Source: Sedimenticola sp. (lineage in GTDB: Bacteria > Pseudomonadota > Gammaproteobacteria > Chromatiales > Chromatiaceae). Taken from it: a DNA stretch of 64,000 nucleotides. The translations under genes were made by a program, and so were the position numbers. Under the pieces are notes generated by a model. The model searched no databases. It was not told where the DNA came from and saw only the letters and a list, made by a program, of their open reading frames with translations. This document shows positions 44,425-52,317 of this stretch, in pieces. Numbering within the stretch: the first letter of the stretch is position 1; the number at the start of each line of letters is the position of its first letter. The stretch is taken from the NCBI GenBank assembly GCA_026984735.1, contig JALSRN010000048.1, positions 110,477 through 174,476 on the forward strand, read 5' to 3'.

Positions 44425-44471
44425 CCCGCCGCCGTTCCGCCTCTTTCCCCCGGTGACTTCCGCCCTTCCCT

Positions 44472-45470
44472 TCACGGCCGGTGGCAGGCTCTTCCCTGGG
44501 GTGGCTTTTCGGTCCGGACCTCCTGCTCCATGTGCAGTCCGAGCCGTTGGAACAGCTCCAGATCCCGCCGGCTCTCGGCGTTGTCGGTGGTGAGCAGCCG
44601 GTCGCCGTAGAAGAGCGAATTGGCGCCGGCGAAGAAGCAGAGCGCCTGCATCTCGTCGCTCATCTCCTGTCGGCCCGCCGAAAGCCGCACGTAGGAGGCG
44701 GGCATGAGGATGCGGGCCGCGGCGACGGTGCGCACGAACTCCAGGGGATCGAGCTTCTCCATGCCGTAGAGCGGCGTTCCTTCCACCTGCACCAGCAGGT
44801 TGATGGGCACCGACTCGGGATGGGCGGGTAGATTGGCCAGCTGGCAGAGCATGGAGGCGCGGTCGGCGCGGCTTTCGCCCATGCCCAGAATGCCCCCCGA
44901 GCAGACCTTGAGCCCCGCCTCGCGCACATGCTCCAGGGTCTGGAGTCGGTCCTGGTAGGTGCGGGTGGTGATCACCTTGCCGTAGAACTCGGGGGAGGTG
45001 TCGAGGTTGTGGTTGTAGTAGTCCAGCCCCGCCTCGCCGAGACGCCGCGCCTGCTCCCGGGTGAGCATGCCGAGGGTGACGCAGGTCTCCATTCCCAGCG
45101 CTTTCACCCCGCGCACCATCTCCACCACCCGTTCCAGCTGGGTGTCGGTGGGATTGCGCCAGGCCGCTCCCATGCAGAAGCGGGTGGCCCCCCGCGACCT
45201 GGCCTGACGCGCCGCCGCCAGCACCTCTTCCAGCGGCAACAGCCGCTCCCGCTCCAGCGCGGTGTCGTGGCGGGCGCTCTGGGAACAGTAGCCGCAGTCC
45301 TCGGGACAACCTCCGGTCTTGATGGAGAGCAAGGTGCTGGCCTGCACCCGGTTGGGATCAAAATGGGCGCGATGGACGCCGTGGGCCTGGAACAGCAGGT
45401 CGTTGAACGGGAGCGCGAAGAGCGCCAGCACCTCCTCCGTGCTCCAGTCGTGGCGGATCTCTGGATTCAT
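44472..45470 (-). CDS. bioB: Biotin synthase BioB
   Basis: 332 residues from [10 protein letters not shown]. Radical-SAM cluster Cys55, Cys59 and Cys62 in [22 protein letters not shown] [26 protein letters not shown] and the Arg/Asn positions of the [2Fe-2S] site are present. Inserts sulfur into dethiobiotin. An ATG at 45500 is possible, but it falls at or before the likely transcription start. First gene of bioBFHC. Confidence 0.94.
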   Translation of the reverse strand: MNPEIRHDWSTEEVLALFALPFNDLLFQAHGVHRAHFDPNRVQASTLLSIKTGGCPEDCGYCSQSARHDTALERERLLPLEEVLAAARQARSRGATRFCMGAAWRNPTDTQLERVVEMVRGVKALGMETCVTLGMLTREQARRLGEAGLDYYNHNLDTSPEFYGKVITTRTYQDRLQTLEHVREAGLKVCSGGILGMGESRADRASMLCQLANLPAHPESVPINLLVQVEGTPLYGMEKLDPLEFVRTVAAARILMPASYVRLSAGRQEMSDEMQALCFFAGANSLFYGDRLLTTDNAESRRDLELFQRLGLHMEQEVRTEKPPQGRACHRP

Positions 45471-45502
45471 GGGCCGCTTTTTGCGATAGTAGGAAGACAT
45501 GC

Positions 45503-45530
45503 ATGGTAGAGAGGGATTCTCTTCTGTCAA
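45503..45530 (-). promoter_or_regulatory. Promoter of the bioBFHC operon
   Basis: Minus strand: TTGACA, 16-base spacer, TACCAT. It lies back to back with comF, whose SD AAGGAGG overlaps the same 75-base gap. No clear BirA operator dyad was found. Confidence 0.5.
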
Positions 45531-45545
45531 CCGCAAGGAGGCCCC

Positions 45546-46259
45546 ATGGTTTACAAGCTCGTCTCATCCCTGGAGCGACTTTTCCTGCCGCCCACCTGTC
45601 TGGTGTGTGAAGCGCCCGGCGAAGAGGAACTCGACCTCTGTTCCCGGTGCCTGGATCGTCTCCCCTCCAACGATCTCGCCTGCATCCGCTGCGCCCTGCC
45701 CCTTCCCGAAAAGAGTCCCCAGGGCTTCCTTTGCGGCCGTTGCAGCCGCCAGGAGCCTCCTTTCCAGCGGATCATCGCGCCCTGGCGCTATGAAGGCGAG
45801 CTGGCTGAACTGGTCCACCAGCTCAAGTTCCACCGGAAGTTGGCCGTGGGGCGAAGCCTGGGGATCCTCCTGGCGCGCCGGGTGAAACGGCGAAGCGAAC
45901 CCTTTCCACAGGTGGTGCTGCCCGTTCCGCTCCATCCCGAACAGCTGCGCGAGCGCGGCTTCAACCATGCTGCCGAACTGGCCTACGCCGTCTCCCGGGA
46001 GCTGCAATTGCCTTGGTCCACCCGGCTGCTACGCAAACAGCGCCCCACTCGGAGCCAACACCAACTGGATCGCAAGGCCCGGCTGGCCAACCTCAAGAAC
46101 GCCTTCCATTTCCTCAACGCCCACCGCTACCGCCACGTGGCGGTGGTGGACGACGTGGTCACCACCGGCGCCACGGCGACCGAGGTGGCACGCACCTTGA
46201 GGGAAGCCGGTGTGGAGAGGGTGGAGATCTGGGCGGTGGCCCGCACGCCGGAACGGTAG
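45546..46259 (+). CDS. comF: ComF family protein
   Basis: 237 residues. N-terminal zinc ribbon with Cys pairs (CLVC, CSRC, CIRC, CGRC) followed by a phosphoribosyltransferase-type domain: [20 protein letters not shown] and the PRPP loop [16 protein letters not shown]. ComF is linked to natural transformation and DNA handling; in many gammaproteobacteria (GntX/ComF) the role is unclear. Strong SD AAGGAGG. Divergent from bioB, a very common arrangement. Confidence 0.92.
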   Translation: MVYKLVSSLERLFLPPTCLVCEAPGEEELDLCSRCLDRLPSNDLACIRCALPLPEKSPQGFLCGRCSRQEPPFQRIIAPWRYEGELAELVHQLKFHRKLAVGRSLGILLARRVKRRSEPFPQVVLPVPLHPEQLRERGFNHAAELAYAVSRELQLPWSTRLLRKQRPTRSQHQLDRKARLANLKNAFHFLNAHRYRHVAVVDDVVTTGATATEVARTLREAGVERVEIWAVARTPER

Positions 46260-46290
46260 CCTGAGTCACACGGACGGAAAGCCGCCTGGA

Positions 46291-46310
46291 TTCCCGCTTG
46301 CGCGGGAATG
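46291..46310. repeat. dRS3/REP-like palindrome
   Basis: ATTCCCGCTTGCGCGGGAAT, a 20-base near-palindrome with the ATTCCC-N8-GGGAAT form of small dispersed repeats known from Neisseria and many other proteobacteria. It follows comF by 31 bases. The rest of the 218-base gap to the convergent MidA gene holds nothing recognisable. Confidence 0.6.
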
Positions 46311-46477
46311 ACGAATTTCAAGCCTTCCTTTCGAACCGCCGGCGACGCCGGTTTCACCCGTCAGTCTGCATGCTTCGTTCCCCCCCTTGCTCTTCCCGGT
46401 CCAGCCCGGTCGTCCCGGTTACAACGAAGTGACGAACCAGAGTCCATGGAAAACGCGACTTTCTTACTTAGGATGGA

Positions 46478-47626
46478 TCACTCGGATCCTCCGAATAGGG
46501 GACCAATCCCGGATACTCCCCTCCCCAACACCATCACCTTGAAGCTCTCTCCCATTCCCGTGGGAGAGAGCAGCTGCTTCGCCCCCTGCACCAGAGCCAG
46601 GTGGGCGGCCACGTTTTCCGGATCGGAGCGCGCCAGCAGGCGATCGAGGCCGCACTCCAACAGAAAGCGCGCCTGGGTGGCGTAGGCGAGCCGTTCCAGC
46701 CCCGCCGCCTCGGCCCCTTCGGCCACCGCGGTGAAATCCACGTGCGCGGTGATGTCCTGCAAGCCCGGCAGCAGGAGCGGATCGTCGTGGGCGCGGTGGC
46801 GAAAATGGCACCGCAAGGTACCCATGCGGCGTTGGGGATGGTAGTAGACGGAGCGCGGATGGCCATAGTCGATCAGAAGCAGCGCGCCGCGATCCAGGCT
46901 CCCGCCCACGGCGGCGAGCCAGGGTTCCAGATTGAGATTGACTTCCGAAAGATAGCCTGGAGGAAGCGTCCCCACCGCCTCTTCGATCCGCTCCACCGCC
47001 AAAGCCAGCGGCGGCGAGGCGGGGCGCCACCGCGCCTCCAGCGCCGGCCCGGAAAAGGCGACCCACTGCTCCTCCAGGCCGTCGCTTCCTTTGCGAAAGA
47101 GATGCACCGGCATGGCGTCCAGCACCTCGTTGGCCAGCATCACCCCCTGGAAGCGACCGGGCAGCCGCTGAAGCCACTCCACCCAGGAGAGCAGGTGGGG
47201 CGCCTCCTTCTCCAAGGTTTCCCGCTGACGTTGTTGGAGATCCGGGCTCACCTCGAGGATGAAGTAGCGGCGGGGAAGGCGTCCCAGCTCCTCCAGCCGT
47301 CCCAGGAGCTGAGCGGCCAGACGCCCGGTGCCGGCCCCGAACTCCAGGAGATCCCCACTACCCATCTCCTCCAGAATCCGCGCGCACGGAGTGGCCAGCG
47401 TCCGGCCGAAGAGGGGCGAGATCTCCGGCGCGGTGACGAAATCGCCGCCGGCGCCGAACTTGGTGGCGCCGGCGACGTAGTAACCGAGGCCGGGAGCGTA
47501 GAGGGCCAGCTCCATGAAGCGGGCGAAGGGAATAGCGCCACCGGCCGACTCCATCTCGGTCCGAAGGCGCGCCGTCATCCTCTGCTGGTGCCGCCGCTCC
47601 TCGGGCGAAAGCCGGAAACCGCTCAT
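46478..47626 (-). CDS. MidA/NDUFAF7-like SAM-dependent methyltransferase
   Basis: 382 residues. Family motifs ELALYAPGLGYYVAG, DFVTAPEISPLFG, LLEFGAGTGRLAAQLL and MLANEVLDAMPVHLF are typical of the DUF185/MidA family; LLIDYGHPRSVYYHPQRRMGTLRC is also conserved. The human homologue methylates an arginine of the complex I subunit NDUFS2; the bacterial target is unknown. Divergent from the pteridine reductase gene by 53 bases. Confidence 0.88.
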   Translation of the reverse strand: MSGFRLSPEERRHQQRMTARLRTEMESAGGAIPFARFMELALYAPGLGYYVAGATKFGAGGDFVTAPEISPLFGRTLATPCARILEEMGSGDLLEFGAGTGRLAAQLLGRLEELGRLPRRYFILEVSPDLQQRQRETLEKEAPHLLSWVEWLQRLPGRFQGVMLANEVLDAMPVHLFRKGSDGLEEQWVAFSGPALEARWRPASPPLALAVERIEEAVGTLPPGYLSEVNLNLEPWLAAVGGSLDRGALLLIDYGHPRSVYYHPQRRMGTLRCHFRHRAHDDPLLLPGLQDITAHVDFTAVAEGAEAAGLERLAYATQARFLLECGLDRLLARSDPENVAAHLALVQGAKQLLSPTGMGESFKVMVLGRGVSGIGPLFGGSE

Positions 47627-47679
47627 GGAAACCTGCGTGGTAGACTGGATCCGCCGATTCTATCAGGGGGTCGAAAGCA

Positions 47680-48429
47680 ATGCTCGAACCCAAACCTCTG
47701 CGAGGGAAGACCGCGCTCGTCACCGGCGGCGCGGTGCGGCTCGGCGCCATGAGCGCCCGTTTCCTCCATGCCGCCGGCGCCCACGTGGTGATCCACTACC
47801 GCAACTCTTTCACCGCGGCGGAGGCGCTGCGCGAGGAGCTGGAGGCGCAACGTCCCCGTTCGGCGACCCTGGTGCGGGGCGACCTGCTCGACTTCGGCGC
47901 CCTGCCCCGCTTCGTGGAGCGCTGTCTGGCCGCCACGGGCAGGCTGGACATCCTTCTCAACAACGCCTCCAACTACTTTCCCACGCCGTTGGAGACGGTG
48001 ACCGAAGCGCAATGGGAAAGCCTCTTCGGCGTCAACGCCAAGGCCCCTTTCTTTCTGTCGCGGGAAGCGGCGCCCCATCTGCGGGAGCGCCACGGCTGCA
48101 TCGTCAACATGGTGGACATCCACGCCGAGCGGCCCAACCCCGGCTACCCGGTCTACAGCATGGCCAAGGCGGCCAACGCCATGATGGTGAAAGCGCTGGC
48201 CCGCGAGCTGGCGCCCGAGGTGCGGGTCAACGGCGTGGCGCCGGGAGCCATACTCTGGCCGGAAGGCGCCGAAGGCAAGCAGTCGAAAGCGCAAGCCCTG
48301 CCGCGCATTCCTCTCGGCCGCGCCGGCGCGCCGGAACAGATCGCCCGCACCGTCCTCTTTCTGGCCACCACCGACTACATCACCGGCCAGATCATCGCCG
48401 TGGACGGCGGGCGGAGCATCCAGCAGTAG
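47680..48429 (+). CDS. Pteridine reductase (SDR family, FolM-like)
   Basis: 249 residues. NADPH motif TGGAVRLG near 17-24 with an Arg in the cofactor loop typical of pteridine reductases (TGGAxRLG), NNASNYFPTPL, and the active site VDIHAERPNPGYPVYSMAK with the Asp-Tyr-Lys arrangement. Reduces dihydro- to tetrahydropterins or folate. It neighbours folK and folB, in keeping with folate metabolism. Confidence 0.88.
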   Translation: MLEPKPLRGKTALVTGGAVRLGAMSARFLHAAGAHVVIHYRNSFTAAEALREELEAQRPRSATLVRGDLLDFGALPRFVERCLAATGRLDILLNNASNYFPTPLETVTEAQWESLFGVNAKAPFFLSREAAPHLRERHGCIVNMVDIHAERPNPGYPVYSMAKAANAMMVKALARELAPEVRVNGVAPGAILWPEGAEGKQSKAQALPRIPLGRAGAPEQIARTVLFLATTDYITGQIIAVDGGRSIQQ

Positions 48430-48449
48430 GGGGAGCGCGGCGCGGTGCG

Positions 48450-48935
48450 TCAGCCCTCCTCTCCCAACTCCACCGGCACCACCCCTTCCTTGCGCGGAAA
48501 GGCCCGCCACAACTCGCCGTAGCTCCGCCCCGTGAGCGGATGGCGCTCATCGGCCGCCACGTCGGCCAGCGGACGCAGCACGAAAGCGTATTCCAGAATC
48601 TCGTCACGCGGCAGGTTGAGAGCCGGATCCACCCGGTCGCCCCAGGTGAGCAGATCCAGGTCGAGGGTGCGCGAACTGAACTTCTCGCTGCCCCGCGCGC
48701 GACCACGGGCCGCCTCGATGGCCCGCAGGGCGCGGCGCACCTCCCGCAACGGCTCGCCCGTTTCGATCCCCACCACGAGATTGAGAAAGTCGTCCCCCTC
48801 GAACCCTTCCGCCGCAGAGCGATAGACGGGCGAGATCACCAGCGGACCGAAGCGTTCCTCCAGCAATTCCAACGCCGCCCGCAGGTTGGCCTCGGGCTCG
48901 ATGTTGCTCCCCAGCGAGATCCAGGCGCGGGTCAT
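48450..48935 (-). CDS. folK: HPPK (6-hydroxymethyldihydropterin pyrophosphokinase)
   Basis: 161 residues. ISLGSNIEPEANLRAALE at the N-terminus and the HPPK signature RTLDLDLLTWGD, plus FVLRPLADVAA. Second-to-last enzymatic step before dihydropteroate. Start ATG overlaps the folB stop by 4 bases. Ends 20 bases from the convergent pteridine reductase stop. Confidence 0.93.
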   Translation of the reverse strand: MTRAWISLGSNIEPEANLRAALELLEERFGPLVISPVYRSAAEGFEGDDFLNLVVGIETGEPLREVRRALRAIEAARGRARGSEKFSSRTLDLDLLTWGDRVDPALNLPRDEILEYAFVLRPLADVAADERHPLTGRSYGELWRAFPRKEGVVPVELGEEG

Positions 48936-49288
48936 CGGCGGCGACGACGTTCGATGACCAGGCCGGCGGCCTCGGCGTTCTCCAGCGCCTGGGGTTTGCG
49001 AATGGCCAGGCGCAGCCACTCCACCGGAAAGCGCTCGAAGATGCGCTCCACGCAGCCTTCGGCCAGCGTCTCGATCAGTTGGAAATCGGTGCCGGAGACA
49101 TATTCGGCCAGCGCCGCCGCCACGGCGCTGTAGTCGAGCGCGTCCTCCACCCGGTCCGAGGCGGCGGCCCGGGCCACGTCGGCGGCCAGTTCCAGGTCGA
49201 AGAAGAGGGGCTGAGGGGCTAGGCGCTCGTGCTCGTGCACCCCCACCAGCACCTCCAGACGCAGCCGGCGCAGGAAGATGAGATCCAA
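48932..49288 (-). CDS. folB: Dihydroneopterin aldolase FolB
   Basis: 118 residues. DLIFLRRLRLEVLVGVHEHER at the N-terminus, DALDYSAVAAALAEYV and FQLIETLAEG with the catalytic Glu are typical. Produces hydroxymethyldihydropterin for FolK, which is encoded next in the same operon. Divergent from plsY; the gap contains a relic of the mobile element found in the glutamate-synthase-like gene. Confidence 0.92.
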   Translation of the reverse strand: MDLIFLRRLRLEVLVGVHEHERLAPQPLFFDLELAADVARAAASDRVEDALDYSAVAAALAEYVSGTDFQLIETLAEGCVERIFERFPVEWLRLAIRKPQALENAEAAGLVIERRRRR

Positions 49289-49374
49289 GATGACGCCCTC
49301 TGGAAGAAAAAGGAAAACGGTTGTCTGGGACGACCCTCCACCCCCATTCCCGGCACGCCGGCGCGCAACGAAGC

Positions 49375-49427
49375 GCCGGCTTCTGTCCGACGCCCCGAGG
49401 ATGGCATGGATCGGGGCCGGGTCGATA
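49375..49427. mobile_element. Relic of the MITE-type element
   Basis: 53 bases matching the reverse complement of the left end of the element at 5935-6216 at about 43 positions, including CTTCTGTCYGACGCC, GAGGATGGCAT and GCCGGGT, and ending in TA. The match continues leftwards for about 20 bases (GCGCAACRAAGYGCYGG) in the order of the element's internal arm. No second terminal repeat is visible, so this is a degraded or partial copy between folB and plsY. Confidence 0.65.
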
Positions 49428-49467
49428 GCTTACCATAGCGCCAACTTCAGCCTTGCCGGTCCCGTCC

Positions 49468-50052
49468 ATGCTGCCCTACCTCGTCATCGTCGGCGCCTAT
49501 CTGCTGGGTTCCATCTCCAGCGCCGTTCTCGTGGCCCGCGCCATGGGGCTGCCCGACCCCCGCACCCAGGGGTCGGGGAACCCTGGCGCCACCAACATGT
49601 TGCGCGTCGGCGGCAAGAAGGCGGCCGCCATCACCCTGCTGGGAGACGCCTTGAAAGGGCTCCTGCCCATGCTGCTGGCCCACGCCCTGGGGATGGCGCC
49701 AGGGATGCTGGCCCTCACCGGGCTGGCCGCCTTTCTCGGCCATCTCTACCCGCTCTTCTTCGGCTTCCGGGGAGGAAAAGGGGTGGCCACGGCGCTGGGA
49801 GTGCAGTTCGGCCTGCACTGGCTCATCGGGCTCTCGGTGGCCCTCCTCTGGCTGCTGGTGGCCAAGGTGGGCAGGATCTCCTCCCTGGCCGCGCTGGTCT
49901 CCATGGCCCTGGCCCCCCTGGTGGTGTGGATGGTGTGGCCCGCGAAGGAGCTGGTAGCCATGCAGACCGTCATCACCCTGCTGCTCTTCTGGCGCCACCG
50001 CAGCAACATCCGCAATCTGCTGGAGGGGAAGGAGAAGAAGATCGGGAGCTGA
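49468..50052 (+). CDS. plsY: Glycerol-3-phosphate acyltransferase PlsY
   Basis: 194 residues, about five membrane segments. The three conserved cytoplasmic motifs are present: GSGNPGATNMLR, GHLYPLFFGFRGGKGVATA and the C-terminal HRSNIRNLLEGKEKK. Transfers the acyl group from acyl-phosphate to glycerol-3-phosphate. The start MLPYLVIVGAYLLGS is preferred over an upstream ATG, giving the usual N-terminal helix. Confidence 0.94.
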   Translation: MLPYLVIVGAYLLGSISSAVLVARAMGLPDPRTQGSGNPGATNMLRVGGKKAAAITLLGDALKGLLPMLLAHALGMAPGMLALTGLAAFLGHLYPLFFGFRGGKGVATALGVQFGLHWLIGLSVALLWLLVAKVGRISSLAALVSMALAPLVVWMVWPAKELVAMQTVITLLLFWRHRSNIRNLLEGKEKKIGS

Positions 50053-50117
50053 TCGCTCCCCGTTTCCGGCTTCACCACCCGCGGTGGGAGTCGTCCAGCG
50101 CCAAACTGAAACCCCGC

Positions 50118-50225
50118 TCGAAGGTGGGGAAGAGGGCTGGCGGGGCGTCCGAGGCATGGATGCCGAGGCCGAGCCCACAGGGAGGTGTTCACGGCGTCCC
50201 CGCCAGCCCTGTTCCCGACCTTCGA
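50118..50225. repeat. Long palindromic intergenic repeat, copy 1
   Basis: Near-perfect 28-base inverted repeat (50118-50145 and 50198-50225, two or three mismatches) enclosing a core with GGCGGGGCGTCCGAGGCATG and GCCGAGGCCGAGCCC. The core recurs between pstB and phoU. Weaker pairing continues outward to the flanks. Lies between convergent plsY and tsaD, where it could act as a bidirectional terminator or REP-like element. Confidence 0.8.
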
Positions 50226-50260
50226 TTCGAGTGGAACGGACTTTGCTTCTCCCAAGGAGA

Positions 50261-51355
50261 TCAGGAAACGGGGCAAGAGGAATCGTCCGCCGAGAAAGCT
50301 TCGCCGGGTGGCCGCAACTCGGCGAGCGACCAGCGCGGCCTGGCGTCGAAGAGAGGGCCCGACCGCTCGCCGGCGCGCAGACGCTGCCAGCCGGCGTAGG
50401 CGATCATGGCGCCGTTGTCGGTGCAGAACTCCAGGCGGGGATAGAAGGTTCGTCCGCCCTCCTCTTCCATCATGGCGTCCATCCGCCGGCGCAGTCTTCG
50501 GTTGGCCGCCACGCCGCCGGCCAGCACCAGGGTGGAGATGCCGCAATGACGCACCGCGCGGCGGCACTTGATCGTCAGCGTCTCCACCACCGCCTCTTCG
50601 AAGGCGCGGGCGACGTCCGCCTCGAGCCGCTCCAGTGCTTCTCCCTTCAAGCCCCGCGACTCCCGTTTCAAGGTGGTGAGAGTGAAGGTTTTGAGCCCGC
50701 TGAAGCTGAAATCCAGGCCGGGCCGGTCCACCATGGGACGGGGAAAGCGAAAGCGCTCGGGATCCCCTTTCTCCGCCAGCGCGGCCACCGCGGGGCCGCC
50801 GGGATATCCCAGGCCGAGAAGCTTGGCGGTCTTGTCGAAGGCCTCGCCCACGGCGTCGTCCAGCGACTCTCCCAGAAGGCGGTAGCGGCCCACCCCCTCC
50901 ACCTCCACCAGCAGGGTGTGGCCGCCGGAGACCAGCAGGGCGACGAAAGGGAAGGCGGGCGCCTCCGGCTCCAGCATGGGCGCCAGCAGATGCCCCTCCA
51001 TGTGGTGGACCCCCACCGCCGGCACCTGCCAGGCCCAGGCCAGGCTGCGCGCCAGGCCGGCGCCCGTGAGCAGCGCCCCCACCAGCCCCGGCCCGGCCGT
51101 GTAGGCCACCCCCTGCACTTCGCCACCCGCCACGCCCGCCTCCCGTAGCACCGCCCGGATCAGCGGCGCCAGCCGGCGGATGTGGTCGCGCGAAGCGAGC
51201 TCGGGCACCACCCCCCCGAACTCGGCATGGAGCTCCACCTGCGAATGGAGCCGGTGGGCCAGCAGCCCGCGGCTGCCCGAATAGAGCGCCACCCCGGTTT
51301 CGTCGCAGGAGCTCTCGACGCCAAGGACCAGATCGACGGGATTGGAGGAATTCAC
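50261..51355 (-). CDS. tsaD: tRNA N6-threonylcarbamoyladenosine transferase TsaD
   Basis: 364 residues, slightly longer than usual (about 340) at the C-terminus. [41 protein letters not shown] (metal His pair), [11 protein letters not shown] and [10 protein letters not shown] are all diagnostic. Installs t6A at position 37 of ANN-decoding tRNAs with TsaB/C/E. Divergent from rpsU, the standard gammaproteobacterial arrangement. Confidence 0.95.
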   Translation of the reverse strand: MNSSNPVDLVLGVESSCDETGVALYSGSRGLLAHRLHSQVELHAEFGGVVPELASRDHIRRLAPLIRAVLREAGVAGGEVQGVAYTAGPGLVGALLTGAGLARSLAWAWQVPAVGVHHMEGHLLAPMLEPEAPAFPFVALLVSGGHTLLVEVEGVGRYRLLGESLDDAVGEAFDKTAKLLGLGYPGGPAVAALAEKGDPERFRFPRPMVDRPGLDFSFSGLKTFTLTTLKRESRGLKGEALERLEADVARAFEEAVVETLTIKCRRAVRHCGISTLVLAGGVAANRRLRRRMDAMMEEEGGRTFYPRLEFCTDNGAMIAYAGWQRLRAGERSGPLFDARPRWSLAELRPPGEAFSADDSSCPVS

Positions 51356-51523
51356 GGAAAAAACGGCCTCGAAAGCGGTTGGAGCGAAACCCGGTGTCCT
51401 TTCCAGACGTTCGATCCGGCAAAAGGAACCGGAGACGGAACCCCCGGAACGCGGTCACGGCGTCTTCCATGCCGCCCTTCACCTGCCAGGACGACGGGGC
51501 CTTGGAAAGGGCGTCGGCTCAAA

Positions 51524-51552
51524 TTGCAAATCGCCGGCGAACCGGATAGAAT
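51524..51552 (+). promoter_or_regulatory. Sigma-70 promoter of the rpsU operon
   Basis: TTGCAA, 17-base spacer, TAGAAT, about 75 bases before rpsU in the 271-base gap to the divergent tsaD. Five of six bases match in each hexamer. Confidence 0.7.
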
Positions 51553-51626
51553 CCCGCGCCTTGATGCCCAGGCCCCAGTGGGCCGCAGGCAAGATGTTCA
51601 GTTTACCAATTCGAGTCGAGGAGACA

Positions 51627-51842
51627 ATGCCCAGCGTACGCGTCAAAGAGAACGAACCCTTCGAAGTCGCCATGCGCCGCTTCAAGCGCGCCTGCGAAAA
51701 GGCCGGCATCCTGGCCGAGGTGCGCCGCCGCGAGTACTACGAGAAACCCACCTGGGAGCGCAAGCGCAAGGCCGCCGCCGCGGTGAAACGCTGGCAGAAG
51801 AAGCTGGCGCGCGAAAACCGCCGTTTCGAGCGCCAGTACTGA
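51627..51842 (+). CDS. rpsU: 30S ribosomal protein S21
   Basis: 71 residues. [34 protein letters not shown] and a basic C-terminus are the S21 pattern. SD GAGGAG, 4-6 bases before ATG. Binds the 30S subunit near the anti-SD region and is needed for initiation. First gene of the macromolecular-synthesis operon rpsU-yqeY-dnaG-rpoD. Confidence 0.96.
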   Translation: MPSVRVKENEPFEVAMRRFKRACEKAGILAEVRRREYYEKPTWERKRKAAAAVKRWQKKLARENRRFERQY

Positions 51843-51849
51843 GTTCTCC

Positions 51850-52293
51850 ATGCTCAAGACGCGCATCACCGAAGAGATGAAGGCCGCCATGAAGGGCGGC
51901 GACAAAAAACGCCTGGGCGTCATCCGGCTGATCCTGGCCGCGCTCAAGCAGGTGGAGGTGGACGAGCGCATCGAGCTGGACGACGGCCGGGTTGTCGCCA
52001 TCCTCGACAAGATGGTGAAGCAGCGCCGCGACTCGGTGGAACAGTACGAGAAGGCCGGCCGCACAGAGCTGGCCGATCAGGAAAAATACGAGATCTCCGT
52101 CATCCAGGAGTTTCTGCCCCAGCCTTTGAGCGAAGCGGAGATCGAAAGCCTCATCGAGGAGGCTTTGGCCGCCACCGGCGCCACCTCCATGAAGGAGATG
52201 GGCAAGGTGATGGGCTGGCTCAAGCCCAAGCTCCAGGGTCGAGCCGACATGGGCGCGGTGAGCGGACGCATCAAGCAGAAGCTCTCCGGCTGA
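51850..52293 (+). CDS. yqeY: GatB/YqeY domain protein
   Basis: 147 residues. LKTRITEEMKAAMKGGDKKRLGVIRLILAALKQ-type N-terminal helices, QEFLPQPLSEAEIE and GRADMGAVSGRIKQKL at the end define the YqeY family, related to the tail domain of the amidotransferase GatB. Function unproven, perhaps tRNA-related. Sits 7 bases after rpsU and is often found in this operon. Confidence 0.92.
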   Translation: MLKTRITEEMKAAMKGGDKKRLGVIRLILAALKQVEVDERIELDDGRVVAILDKMVKQRRDSVEQYEKAGRTELADQEKYEISVIQEFLPQPLSEAEIESLIEEALAATGATSMKEMGKVMGWLKPKLQGRADMGAVSGRIKQKLSG

Positions 52294-52317
52294 GAACCTC
52301 TCTGCTACACTTTCCGC

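Noticed and set aside
45471..45530. BirA operator at bioB
   Set aside because: No TTGTAAAC/GTTTACAA or related dyad around the promoter.
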